Assembly (NCBI RefSeq): GCF_916618755.1
Contig: NZ_CAKAKB010000003.1
Location: 558,001-622,000 of the forward strand
Direction: 5' to 3'
Length of the DNA stretch: 64,000 bases
Source of the DNA: Actinotalea sp. Marseille-Q4924
GTDB lineage: Bacteria > Actinomycetota > Actinomycetes > Actinomycetales > Cellulomonadaceae
Part shown: positions 1 to 7,513 of the stretch, piece by piece
How the letters are laid out: the number at the start of each line of letters is the position of its first letter
Numbering within the stretch: the stretch's first letter is position 1
Made by a program: the position numbers and the translations under genes
The notes under the pieces: generated by a model
Told to the model about the DNA's origin: nothing
What the model saw: only the letters and a program-made list of their open reading frames with translations
Database searches by the model: none

Positions 1-636
1 TACCGCCGGCCCGTACGCGATGAGCGTCACGTCGGAGCCCTCGCGTCGCACGACGGCACGCCCGATCGGCGGCACGTCGGCGTCGACGTCCACCTCCTCC
101 TTGGTGAAGTACTGCCGCTTCGGCTCCAGGAAGACCACGGGGTCCGGGCTCTCGATCGCCTGCCGGAGCAGCCCGTAGGCGTCCTCGTTGGTGGCCGGCG
201 CGACGACCGTCAGGCCCGGCGTGTGCGCGTAGTAGGCCTCGGAGGAGTCGCAGTGGTGCTCGACCCCGCCGATCCCGCCGCCGTAGGGGACCCGCACGAC
301 GACGGGGAGCCGGACGCGGCCCCGCGTGCGGTTGCCCATCTTCGCCAGGTGGCTCACGACCTGCTCGAAGGCCGGGTACGCGAAGGCGTCGAACTGCATC
401 TCGACGACCGGACGCATGCCGTTCATCGCCATGCCGATCGCGAGGCCCATGATCCCGGACTCGGCCAGCGGGGTGTCGAAGCAGCGCTGCTCGCCGAACT
501 GCGCCGTCAGCCCGTCGGTGACGCGGAAGACGCCCCCCAGCGGGCCGACGTCCTCGCCGAGCACGAGGACGGTCGGGTCGGCCTCCATCGCGTCACGCAG
601 GGCCGCGTTGAGCGCGCCCGCCATGGTGGTCTTCAT
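1..636 (-). CDS. bkdB: 2-oxoacid dehydrogenase E1 beta subunit (partial, 3' end beyond window)
   Basis: The 212 visible N-terminal residues match the transketolase-like E1 beta subunit of branched-chain 2-oxoacid or pyruvate dehydrogenase, the partner of the adjacent E1 alpha in thiamine-diphosphate-dependent decarboxylation. Visible motifs are LGEDVG near residue 28, DTPLAESGI, EMQFDAF and GGIGGVEHHCD. The ATG start overlaps the E1 alpha stop in an ATGA, so the two are translationally coupled. The C-terminal half and any E2 gene lie left of the window. The divergent Lrp/AsnC gene recalls the bkdR-bkd arrangement of Streptomyces and favours branched-chain keto acids over pyruvate as substrate. 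That choice is an inference, because the subunit families are very close. Confidence 0.85.
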   Translation of the reverse strand, partial: MKTTMAGALNAALRDAMEADPTVLVLGEDVGPLGGVFRVTDGLTAQFGEQRCFDTPLAESGIMGLAIGMAMNGMRPVVEMQFDAFAYPAFEQVVSHLAKMGNRTRGRVRLPVVVRVPYGGGIGGVEHHCDSSEAYYAHTPGLTVVAPATNEDAYGLLRQAIESPDPVVFLEPKRQYFTKEEVDVDADVPPIGRAVVRREGSDVTLIAYGPAV

Positions 637-1736
637 CGGTCGCCCTCCTCGGCGGCGAGCTCGGCACGCAGCAGGTCCCGCTGGGCCAGGAGCTGGGGCG
701 TGGGCGAGGCGTAGACGTGCGTGAACAGCTCGTCCGGCTCGCTCGGTGGCGTCCGGTTGAGCCCTGCGCGCACCGTCGCGGCCAGCTCCTCGGCTCTCGC
801 TGCGAGCTCCTCCTCGGTCGAGTCGTCCAGGGCGCCCTGGGCGCGCAGGTACGTGCGCAGCCGGCTGATCGGGTCGCGCAGGACCCACTCGTGCACCTCC
901 GCCTCGGTGCGGTAGCGCGTCGGGTCGTCGGCGTTCGTGTGGGCCTGGATGCGGTACGTGTCCGCCTCGACGAGCGTGGGCCCGCCGCCGGACGCGGCGC
1001 GGGAGACGGCTTCTCCGAGCACGGCCGACAGCGCCGCGACGTCGTTGCCGTCCACGAGGATCCCCGGGACGCCGTAGCCGACGCCCTTGCTCGCCAGCGA
1101 CGGCGCGACGGACTGGCGCGACAGCGGCACCGAGATCGCGTACTTGTTGTTCTGCACGAGGAAGACCACCGGGGCGCCGAACACGGCGGCGAAGTTCAGC
1201 GCCTCGTGGAAGTCGCCCTCGCTCGTGGCCCCGTCGCCGCACAGCGCGAGGACGACCGTGTCCTCGCCCTTGAGGCGGGCGGCGTGCGCGACGCCGACGG
1301 CGTGCAGCAGCTGGGTGGCCAGCGGGGTGGTCTGGGGGGCGACGTGGTGGGTGACCGGGTCGTAGACGGAGTGCCAGTCGCCGCGCAGCCACGCCAGCAC
1401 GTCGACCGGATCCACCCCACGCGTCGCGACGGCGACGCTGTCGCGGTAGGTGGGGAACAGCCAGTCGCCCGGTCGCAGCGCCAGCGCGGCCGCGACCTGG
1501 CAGGCCTCCTGGCCGTGCGACGACGGGTAGACCGCGAGCCGGCCCTGGCGGACGAGGGCGCCCGCCTGGTCGTCCAGCCGCCGGCCGAGGACCATCGCCT
1601 GGTACCGCTCGAGGAGGTCGGGGAGGGGGAGGAGCCCGTACCTCTCGTGACCCACGAGCCGCCCCTCGGCGTCCAGCAGCCGCACCGGGTCCACGGCGGC
1701 ATCCGCCGACCGGTCTGCGGACGTGTCGACGGACAT
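633..1736 (-). CDS. bkdA: 2-oxoacid dehydrogenase E1 alpha subunit
   Basis: This 367-residue protein is the thiamine-diphosphate-binding E1 alpha subunit. The cofactor motif is GDGATSEGDFHEALNFA, followed by VQNNKYAIS, and the YRIQAHTNADDPTRYR segment is typical of the phosphorylation-loop region of the family. It would form an alpha2beta2 E1 with the downstream beta subunit and feed an E2 outside the window. I chose the ATG at 1736 because AGGAGG lies 5 nt upstream; a GTG two codons earlier would sit inside that ribosome binding site. Substrate class (branched-chain or pyruvate) cannot be settled from sequence alone, but the divergent Lrp regulator favours branched-chain acids. Confidence 0.88.
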   Translation of the reverse strand: MSVDTSADRSADAAVDPVRLLDAEGRLVGHERYGLLPLPDLLERYQAMVLGRRLDDQAGALVRQGRLAVYPSSHGQEACQVAAALALRPGDWLFPTYRDSVAVATRGVDPVDVLAWLRGDWHSVYDPVTHHVAPQTTPLATQLLHAVGVAHAARLKGEDTVVLALCGDGATSEGDFHEALNFAAVFGAPVVFLVQNNKYAISVPLSRQSVAPSLASKGVGYGVPGILVDGNDVAALSAVLGEAVSRAASGGGPTLVEADTYRIQAHTNADDPTRYRTEAEVHEWVLRDPISRLRTYLRAQGALDDSTEEELAARAEELAATVRAGLNRTPPSEPDELFTHVYASPTPQLLAQRDLLRAELAAEEGDR

Positions 1737-1891
1737 GCGCACCTCCTCGTCGAGAGCTCCTTCTGACTATGGACCCTCGGAGGCGGATGGGTATGTTCAG
1801 CGGGGAGAGACGAGACATTTGGCCCGGCCGAGGCCGTGGTTAAGGCCGGATGGCCCGCGACGGCGCGGTACCGAGGAGGCGACGGCGACAG
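1737..1891. promoter_or_regulatory. Divergent control region between E1 operon and Lrp regulator
   Basis: These 155 bases separate the divergent start codons and contain some of the most AT-rich stretches of this part of the window. A TATGTT at 1792-1797 could be a rightward -10, and CATAGT on the minus strand near 1768 a leftward one. Lrp-type regulators usually bind such shared regions, so autoregulation and control of the E1 operon from here are plausible. No palindrome clear enough to name as the operator was found. Confidence 0.4.
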
Positions 1892-2335
1892 ATGGACGTT
1901 CACCTGGACGAGACCGACCGACGGATCCTCCACGAGCTGACGCGGGACGGCCGGATGTCCGTGCGCGCCCTGGCCGAGGCGGTCAACGTCTCCCGGTCCC
2001 ACGCCTACAGCCGGATCGAGCGGCTGCAGGCGGCGGGCGTCCTGGAGGGCTTCACCGCCGTCGTGGACCCGGTGCGCAGCGGGCTCGGGACCTCCGCGTA
2101 CGTGACCCTCAGCGTGCGGCAGAGCTCGTGGCGCGACCTCAGCGAACGCCTGCGTCGCGTCCCCGAGGTCAAGCACATGGCGCTCGTCGGTGGCGGCGAC
2201 GTGGACGTGATCCTGCTCGTGCGCACGCGTGACAACGAGGCGTTGCGCCGGGTGGTGCTCGACGTGCTGCAGGGCATCCCGGGCGTGCTGTCGACCCGCA
2301 CGCTGCTGATCTTCGAGGACATGCCGAACCGCTGA
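1892..2335 (+). CDS. Lrp/AsnC family transcriptional regulator
   Basis: This 147-residue protein has an N-terminal winged helix-turn-helix (about residues 5-60, containing LDETDRRIL and VSRSHAYSRIERL) and a C-terminal RAM ligand-binding domain (about 65-147). I chose the ATG at 1892 because the protein then begins directly at the HTH and a GAGGAGG lies at 1873-1879; an ATG at 1850 would add 14 arginine-rich residues. It is divergent from the E1 genes and probably regulates them in response to a branched-chain amino acid or keto acid, as BkdR does. That role is inferred from position. Confidence 0.88.
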   Translation: MDVHLDETDRRILHELTRDGRMSVRALAEAVNVSRSHAYSRIERLQAAGVLEGFTAVVDPVRSGLGTSAYVTLSVRQSSWRDLSERLRRVPEVKHMALVGGGDVDVILLVRTRDNEALRRVVLDVLQGIPGVLSTRTLLIFEDMPNR

Positions 2336-2401
2336 CGGCGTCGCCGGGCCGGGCTCCCGGCGGACTGCTGGGACGCCGTGCGCGCACGGGTCATCGCCCA
2401 C

Positions 2402-3676
2402 TCAGCCGCCGGTGGAGCGGAGTGCCGCCAACCCCTCGAGCAGGCGCGTCACGTCGTCGTCGTCCGTGTACGGCGCCAGCCCCACGCGAACCGCCCCGCC
2501 GTCCCCCAGGCCGAGGTGCCGTGACGCCTCCAGCGCGTAGAAGGACCCGCGGGGCGCGTTCACGCCTCGCTCCGCCAGCCGGCGCGTGACCACCTCGTCG
2601 GGGACGCCGTCGACGCGCAGGAGGACCGTGGGGGTCCGACGGCGTGCCCGCGACCACGACGTGATCCCGCCGAGGTCGGTCACGGCCGTCTCCAGGCGCG
2701 CCCGCAGCCGGTCCTCGTGCGCCTCGACGGCCGCCATGCCGGCGAGCACGCGCTCCCGCCGTGTCGTGAGCGGTCCGTCCGCGGCCTCGTCGCCGAGCCC
2801 GGCCAGCACCTCGACCGCCGCGGTGCACCCGGCGAGCAGCTCGTAGGGCAGGGTGCCCAGCTCGAACCGTTCGGGCACGGCGTCCGTGGAGGGCAGGAGC
2901 TTCGCGGGGTGGAGCGTCTCGAGGAACGCCGGCGCGGCCGCCATGACCCCGACGTGCGGTCCCATGAGCTTGTACGGCGAGCACAGGTACACGTCCGCGC
3001 CGAGGGCCGGGACGTCGGTCGGCACGTGCGCGGTGGAGTGCACACCGTCCACGACGAGCAGGGCCCCCACCTCGTGCGCGACGCGCGCGATGGCGGGGAC
3101 GTCGGGGCGCGTGCCGATGAGGTTGGACGCCGCGGTGACGGCCACGACCCGGGTGCGGGGTCCCACGACCGCGGCGACGGCGTCCACGTCCAGCTCGCCG
3201 GTGGACGGCTCGAAGTCCGCCCAGCGGACGGAGACGCCGGCGGCCTCGGCGGCGAGCACCCACGGGCGGATGTTCGCGTCGTGGTCCAGCCGGCTGACCA
3301 CGACCTCGTCACCGAGACCCCAGCCGGCCGCGAGCGTCCGCGCGAGGTCGAACGTCAGCTGCGTCATGCTCCGGCCGACGACGACGCCGCGCGGGTCCAC
3401 CCCGAGCAGGTCTCCCAGGGCCGCACGGGCGCCGAGGACGACGTCCCTGGCCCGCAGCTCCGCGCGGGTCACCGTGCCCGCGTTCGCCGTCGCCGCCGTC
3501 ATCGCGTCGGCGACGGCCCGCGCGACGTCCCCGGGCACCTGCGAGCCGCCCGGGCCGTCGAAGTGTGCGGCGCCCTCGACGAGCGCGGGGAAGCGGGCCC
3601 GGAAGGCGGCGACGTCGTACGTCCCCGGTGCGGGACCGGCGGGAGCGGGGCGTGCGGCGGGGGCTGGTGTCGTCAT
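2402..3676 (-). CDS. Cysteine desulfurase-like class V aminotransferase
   Basis: This 424-residue PLP enzyme belongs to the aminotransferase class V fold, in the cysteine-desulfurase-like group often annotated as TIGR01976. The PLP-binding lysine is in CSPYKLMGPHVG, and the upstream VVDGVHSTAHV holds the cofactor aspartate. N-terminal FDGPGGSQVP is characteristic of the group. No adjacent iron-sulfur assembly genes are present, so a role in housekeeping Fe-S synthesis is not supported and the physiological substrate is unknown. The ATG at 3676 begins a normal-length protein; a longer reading frame upstream encodes arginine-rich sequence and crosses the divergent small gene. A CAGACT hexamer lies 6 nt upstream. 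Confidence 0.85.
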   Translation of the reverse strand: MTTPAPAARPAPAGPAPGTYDVAAFRARFPALVEGAAHFDGPGGSQVPGDVARAVADAMTAATANAGTVTRAELRARDVVLGARAALGDLLGVDPRGVVVGRSMTQLTFDLARTLAAGWGLGDEVVVSRLDHDANIRPWVLAAEAAGVSVRWADFEPSTGELDVDAVAAVVGPRTRVVAVTAASNLIGTRPDVPAIARVAHEVGALLVVDGVHSTAHVPTDVPALGADVYLCSPYKLMGPHVGVMAAAPAFLETLHPAKLLPSTDAVPERFELGTLPYELLAGCTAAVEVLAGLGDEAADGPLTTRRERVLAGMAAVEAHEDRLRARLETAVTDLGGITSWSRARRRTPTVLLRVDGVPDEVVTRRLAERGVNAPRGSFYALEASRHLGLGDGGAVRVGLAPYTDDDDVTRLLEGLAALRSTGG

Positions 3677-3772
3677 CCGGACAGTCTGCCGCCGGTCCGG
3701 CGGGGCTGCCGGGGTCCGGGCGGGCCCGGGCGTCCGGTCGCGGGCGGGCCGCGTCGGGACCAGGGTGGTCCT

Positions 3773-3988
3773 ATGTCGATGATGGAGCCGTTCGTGCCGC
3801 ACCCGAAGGACGAGGAGACCGTCGCCGCCGCCGACCCGGGGGCGGGAGCCCCCGCGCGGGCCGACGGCGTCGGCACGGAGCCGACCGCCCCGGAGGAGTT
3901 CGCGCGCGAGGGCAGGGACCCGTTGACGCACGAGCCGATCGGCGCGGACGCTGCCGACCGGGAAGGTCAGCGCCCCGACGCTCCGTGA
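3773..3988 (+). CDS. Small acidic, probably disordered hypothetical protein
   Basis: This 71-residue reading frame starts MSMMEPFVPHPKDEE, is rich in Ala, Glu, Asp, Gly and Pro, and has no hydrophobic core or membrane segment. A conserved-looking block DPLTHEPIGAD lies near the C-terminus. No ribosome binding site is visible, but CAGGGT ends 6 nt before the ATG, matching the leaderless pattern seen elsewhere in this window. It is divergent from the aminotransferase. I do not recognise a family and cannot assign a function. Confidence 0.55.
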   Translation: MSMMEPFVPHPKDEETVAAADPGAGAPARADGVGTEPTAPEEFAREGRDPLTHEPIGADAADREGQRPDAP

Positions 3989-3994
3989 TCTTCA

Positions 3995-4044
3995 TCATGT
4001 TCAGGTCATGACTCTGTCATTTCTCCGCAGGGCCTTCGTAACCT
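3995..4044 (+). promoter_or_regulatory. Phased TCAT direct repeats and candidate -10 upstream of membrane protein
   Basis: TCAT occurs at 3995, 4006 and 4017, exactly 11 bp apart, in an unusually AT-rich stretch, and TAACCT at 4039-4044 could be a -10 element. Eleven-base spacing of short direct repeats is typical of OmpR/PhoB-type response regulator sites. The gene starting at 4089 would be the target. This is pattern evidence only. Confidence 0.4.
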
Positions 4045-4088
4045 GAGCGGGCCGGGACCCCGGCGCATCCCGACCTCCAGGGGCCGAC

Positions 4089-5405
4089 ATGACCTCCCGC
4101 ATGCCGACCGTCCTCCGCAGCCGGCTCCGTCGCCCGCGTGGTGGCGTCCGTGCCGCCCGCCCGCTCGCGCGTGCCGCCGCAGCGACGTCCCTCGCGCTCG
4201 CCGCCGCCGTGGTCGCCGCGGGACCGGCCGCCGCCCACGCGCGGTGGTTCGCCGAGCACGCCACCGGTGGGCAGTGGTCGTTCTTCCTCTCCCCGGTGCC
4301 GCTGGTCCTGACCGCCGCCGTCGTCGGCGTCGCTGCCGTGTGGCGCCTGGTCGCCCGCCGCCTGCCGACGCCCGAGCTGCCGTTCCTGGCTCCGCTCGGC
4401 CGGCTCGCGCCCTACGTCCCGCGCGTGCTCGGGATCCACATGGGCGTCTCGCTCCTGGCGTTCTCCGTGACGGGAGCGTTCCTCACGCCGTCGCTGCCGC
4501 TGGACGAGGTGCCGGGCGGGGTCCTGGCGGGTGTCGTCCAGGGCGCCGTCGGCATCTGGCTCATCACCGGCGCTCGACTGCGTCCCGCCGCGCTGGCGGT
4601 CGTGCTGCTCGGCCCGCCGGTCCTGCTCGCGGCGGGTCCGGTCGCGCTGCTCGAGACGGCCGACACGCTCGCCGTCGCCCTGTTCCTGGCGGTGCTGCCA
4701 CCGTCGGACCGGACCTTCGGCCGCGTCGCACCGAGCCCGGCACACCTGCGCTGGGCCGTGCTCCTGCTGCGCGTCTTCGTCGGCGTCGCCCTCATCACGC
4801 TCGCGTTCAGCGAGAAGCTCACGAACCCGGACCTCGCGCGCAACCTGCTCGCGGAGTACCCGCAGCTGAACCTCCCCGACGTGCTCGGGGTACCCGTGCC
4901 GGTCGACGTCTTCGTCGCGTTCGCCGGGGCGATGGAGATCCTCTTCGGCCTGCTCATCATCTCCGGCGCGCTGCCGCAGGTGACGGTCCTGGTCGCGCTC
5001 GTGCCGTTCAACCTCACGCTGCTCGTCTTCGGCACGACGGAGACGATCGGGCACCTGCCCGTCTACGGGGTGTTCCTGGCGCTGCTGGTCTACGGCTCCG
5101 ACCGGCGGACAGCGGCCGCCCTGCCGTGGTTCCCCGGACGGTCGGACCTCCTGGACGCGCGAGCGGCACTGCTGGACGCCCGCGCGGCACTGCGGGGCGC
5201 CGTCGTGGACGGCGCCGCCGCGGTGCGGTTGCTGCTGGGCGGCTCAGGAGCGCGCGGAGCCCGCGCCGCCCGCGGCGGCGGCGCCACCACGGCGACGGCC
5301 GGCCCCACCGCGCCGACGACGCCGGGGCATGCCGTCGGCGGGGTGGTTCCCGGCGCGAGCCTCGGCGCCCGAGGGTCCGGGGGCGACGTGGCCGGGCCGG
5401 CCTGA
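4089..5405 (+). CDS. DoxX-like multi-pass membrane protein
   Basis: This 438-residue protein has an N-terminal hydrophobic segment (about residues 34-52, ending AAAHARWF) and roughly eight further membrane helices. The stretch from about 219 to 335 (LLLRVFVGVALITLAFSEKL, then MEILFGLLIISGAL) resembles the DoxX family of membrane proteins. The C-terminal 100 residues are soluble and low complexity, with a tandem duplication of LLDARAA. Its last 162 bp are antisense to the 3' end of the convergent DEAD-box helicase, so both tails are coded by the same DNA. Substrate and function are unknown. Confidence 0.75.
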   Translation: MTSRMPTVLRSRLRRPRGGVRAARPLARAAAATSLALAAAVVAAGPAAAHARWFAEHATGGQWSFFLSPVPLVLTAAVVGVAAVWRLVARRLPTPELPFLAPLGRLAPYVPRVLGIHMGVSLLAFSVTGAFLTPSLPLDEVPGGVLAGVVQGAVGIWLITGARLRPAALAVVLLGPPVLLAAGPVALLETADTLAVALFLAVLPPSDRTFGRVAPSPAHLRWAVLLLRVFVGVALITLAFSEKLTNPDLARNLLAEYPQLNLPDVLGVPVPVDVFVAFAGAMEILFGLLIISGALPQVTVLVALVPFNLTLLVFGTTETIGHLPVYGVFLALLVYGSDRRTAAALPWFPGRSDLLDARAALLDARAALRGAVVDGAAAVRLLLGGSGARGARAARGGGATTATAGPTAPTTPGHAVGGVVPGASLGARGSGGDVAGPA

Positions 5406-6686
5406 CGTCGCCGCGGCGCGGGCGGGTGCCGCGCTGCGGGTCCGTCCGGTGCCTGGGCCTCGCCCCGTGCGTGCGGCCGGCGGCGCGGCGGGCGCCGCCG
5501 TCGGCCGGACCGGAGCGGCGAGCGCCCCGACGAGGGCGTCGAGCCGCGGGTCGCCGGGGCGCACGGGTACCGGCTTGACGTCGATCCGTGCCGCCCGGGT
5601 CAGCGCCCGCACGTCCTGGCGCTGCTCGGGGAGCATGACGGTGACGACGTCCCCGCCGGAGCCGGCCCGAGCCGTCCGTCCGCTGCGGTGCAGGTACGCC
5701 TTGTGCTCGGCCGGCGGGTCCACGTGCACGACGAGCTCGATCTCGTCGACGTGGATGCCGCGGGCGGCGATGTCGGTGGCCACGAGGACGCGCACGTCAC
5801 CGCCGGAGAACGCCTCGAGGTTGCGCTCGCGGGCGTTCTGGCTGAGGTTGCCGTGCAGGTCGACGGCCGGGATGCCCGCCGTCGTGAGCTGCTTGGCGAG
5901 CTTCTTGGCCTGGTGCTTCGTGCGGGTGAACAGGACGCGGCGCCCCTGGCCGGAGGCGAGGTGGTGGACGACGTCCTTCTTCGCGTCGGCGTCGGCGACC
6001 TCGAGCACGTGGTGCGTCATCTCCACGACCGGGGACTCCGCCGGGTCGACCGAGTGCTGCACGGGCGTGGTGAGGAAGCGCTGCACGAGCTGGTCCACGC
6101 CGTTGTCGAGGGTCGCGGAGAAGAGCAGGCGCTGCCCCTTCTTCGGCGTGCGGTCCATGATGCGGCGGACGCCGGGCAGGAAGCCCAGGTCGGCCATGTG
6201 GTCGGCCTCGTCCAGGACGGTCACCTCGACGGCGTCCAGCGTCAGCAGCTTCTGGTTGAGCAGGTCCTCGAGGCGTCCGGGGCAGGCGACGAGGATGTCG
6301 ACGCCGGCGTCCAGGGCCGTGACCTGACGGTGCTGGGAGACGCCACCGAAGATCGTCGTCGTGCGCAGCCCGAGGGACTGGGCCAGCGGCGCGACGACGG
6401 CCTCGATCTGGTTGGCGAGCTCGCGGGTCGGGCAGAGCACCAGGCCTCGCGGGCGGCGGGGGCGGCGGCGCTGGGCGGCGTCCCCGGCGGCGGCGAGCCG
6501 GGCGACGAGGGGCAGCGCGAAGGCGAGCGTCTTGCCCGAGCCGGTCCGGCCGCGGCCGAGCACGTCGGCGCCGCGGAGCGAGTCGGGCAGCGTGGCGGTC
6601 TGGATGGGGAACGGGGTGGTGATGCCCTGGTCCGCGAGGACGCGGACGACAGGGGTGGGCAGGCCGAAGTCGGCGAAGGTGGTCAC
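5244..6686 (-). CDS. DEAD-box ATP-dependent RNA helicase
   Basis: This 480-residue helicase shows the motifs in order: Q motif FADFGL..., motif I GRTGSGKT, Ia PTRELANQI, motif II DEAD within VLDEADHMADLGF, motif III SAT, then ATDIAARG and HRSGRTARAG. It probably unwinds structured RNA in mRNA decay, ribosome assembly or cold adaptation; it resembles RhlE-type proteins, but I do not assign a symbol. The last 80 or so residues are a basic, Arg/Gly/Ala-rich tail that could bind RNA. The GTG at 6686 gives the standard N-terminus; the upstream extension of the frame is not helicase-like. The 3' end overlaps the convergent membrane protein gene. Confidence 0.9.
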   Translation of the reverse strand: MTTFADFGLPTPVVRVLADQGITTPFPIQTATLPDSLRGADVLGRGRTGSGKTLAFALPLVARLAAAGDAAQRRRPRRPRGLVLCPTRELANQIEAVVAPLAQSLGLRTTTIFGGVSQHRQVTALDAGVDILVACPGRLEDLLNQKLLTLDAVEVTVLDEADHMADLGFLPGVRRIMDRTPKKGQRLLFSATLDNGVDQLVQRFLTTPVQHSVDPAESPVVEMTHHVLEVADADAKKDVVHHLASGQGRRVLFTRTKHQAKKLAKQLTTAGIPAVDLHGNLSQNARERNLEAFSGGDVRVLVATDIAARGIHVDEIELVVHVDPPAEHKAYLHRSGRTARAGSGGDVVTVMLPEQRQDVRALTRAARIDVKPVPVRPGDPRLDALVGALAAPVRPTAAPAAPPAARTGRGPGTGRTRSAAPARAAATSGRPGHVAPGPSGAEARAGNHPADGMPRRRRRGGAGRRRGGAAAAGGAGSARS

Positions 6687-6993
6687 AGGTGGGGGCCTCT
6701 CGGGGCTCTCGGGGGTCGGGGTCCGCCGCCAGACAATCCGGGGGGATCTCCACGACGCAGGGCGCGCAGTCGAGCGCCGCCTCTGCGGCCACTCTCGCAC
6801 ACATCCCACGAATGCACGAGGTCGTGCTCGCCGGGGACGCCGCGCTGCCGGCTGTGACGTCGCTCTCGTCGAGGCCCAATAGTGTGAGAGCGCTCCACCT
6901 CCGGGCGTACCGTGCAGGGTGCCCGACCGGCACGAGGTGGCAGGGCGTCGGCCCGGCCACCCGGCAACGACAGCCCCAGGAGGGCCCCCCACG
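6687..6993. promoter_or_regulatory. 307-bp divergent intergenic region, helicase and PASTA lipoprotein promoters
   Basis: This region holds no supported gene. It must carry the promoters of the leftward helicase and the rightward lipoprotein. An imperfect palindrome TGAGAGCGCTCCAC at 6885-6898 has the GAGCGCTC core common in actinobacterial LacI-family operators such as CelR boxes, but two flanking positions fail the symmetry. AGGAGGG at 6978-6984 is the ribosome binding site of the lipoprotein gene. The long 5' leader of the helicase could form structures, as cold-shock helicase leaders do, though none stood out. Confidence 0.4.
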
Positions 6994-7383
6994 ATGATGC
7001 GTTCTTCCGTGCGTCCTGCACTGGCCGGCCTCGCGGCCGCCGCCGTCCTCATGACCGCCGCCTGCTCCGCGCAGGAGGAGCCGACCGGCACGGCGACCAC
7101 CGCGTCCCCGGAGGCCACCGAGTCGGCCGAGGCCACCGAGGAGCCCGCCGAGGAGGAGCCGGCCGACGGCCCCTCGGCGGTGCCGAACGTCACCGGTCTG
7201 ATCCTCGAGACCGGGCAGGCGAACCTCATGCTCGCCGGCCTGGAGGTCGAGCTCGTCGACGCGGCGGGCGCGCCGGTCGAGGTCGCGGACCCGATGACGT
7301 ACCTCGTCGTCGCGCAGGACCCCGCCGACGGCGAGCTGGAGCGTGGCGAGACGGTGACGCTCACGGTCGAGCCGCGCGGCTGA
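6994..7383 (+). CDS. Lipoprotein with a single PASTA domain
   Basis: This 129-residue protein has a signal peptide and a lipobox-like TAAC with Cys24, then a Thr/Glu/Pro-rich linker (about 25-60) and one PASTA domain (about 63-128, beginning VPNVTGL and ending VTLTVEPRG). PASTA domains bind peptidoglycan fragments in penicillin-binding proteins and PknB-type kinases, but here there is no kinase or transpeptidase domain. A cell-envelope sensor or scaffold role is an inference. The ATG at 6994 has AGGAGGG 9 nt upstream. A strong hairpin follows 27 nt after the stop, so it is probably monocistronic. Confidence 0.78.
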   Translation: MMRSSVRPALAGLAAAAVLMTAACSAQEEPTGTATTASPEATESAEATEEPAEEEPADGPSAVPNVTGLILETGQANLMLAGLEVELVDAAGAPVEVADPMTYLVVAQDPADGELERGETVTLTVEPRG

Positions 7384-7410
7384 CCCACCGACGGCGACGT
7401 CGCACACCAC

Positions 7411-7442
7411 AGGAGCCGGGACCCGGTCGGGTCCCGGCTCCT
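7411..7442 (+). terminator. Perfect 14-bp hairpin after PASTA lipoprotein gene
   Basis: Arms AGGAGCCGGGACCC and GGGTCCCGGCTCCT pair perfectly around a GGTC loop. No U-tract follows, which is common for actinobacterial terminators. Confidence 0.8.
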
Positions 7443-7513
7443 GCGCGTCGGGCGCCCGCAGGGGAGGACCTTCCGACCTGGGGCGTCCGCGACCACCGCG
7501 CGACGCTGGACGC

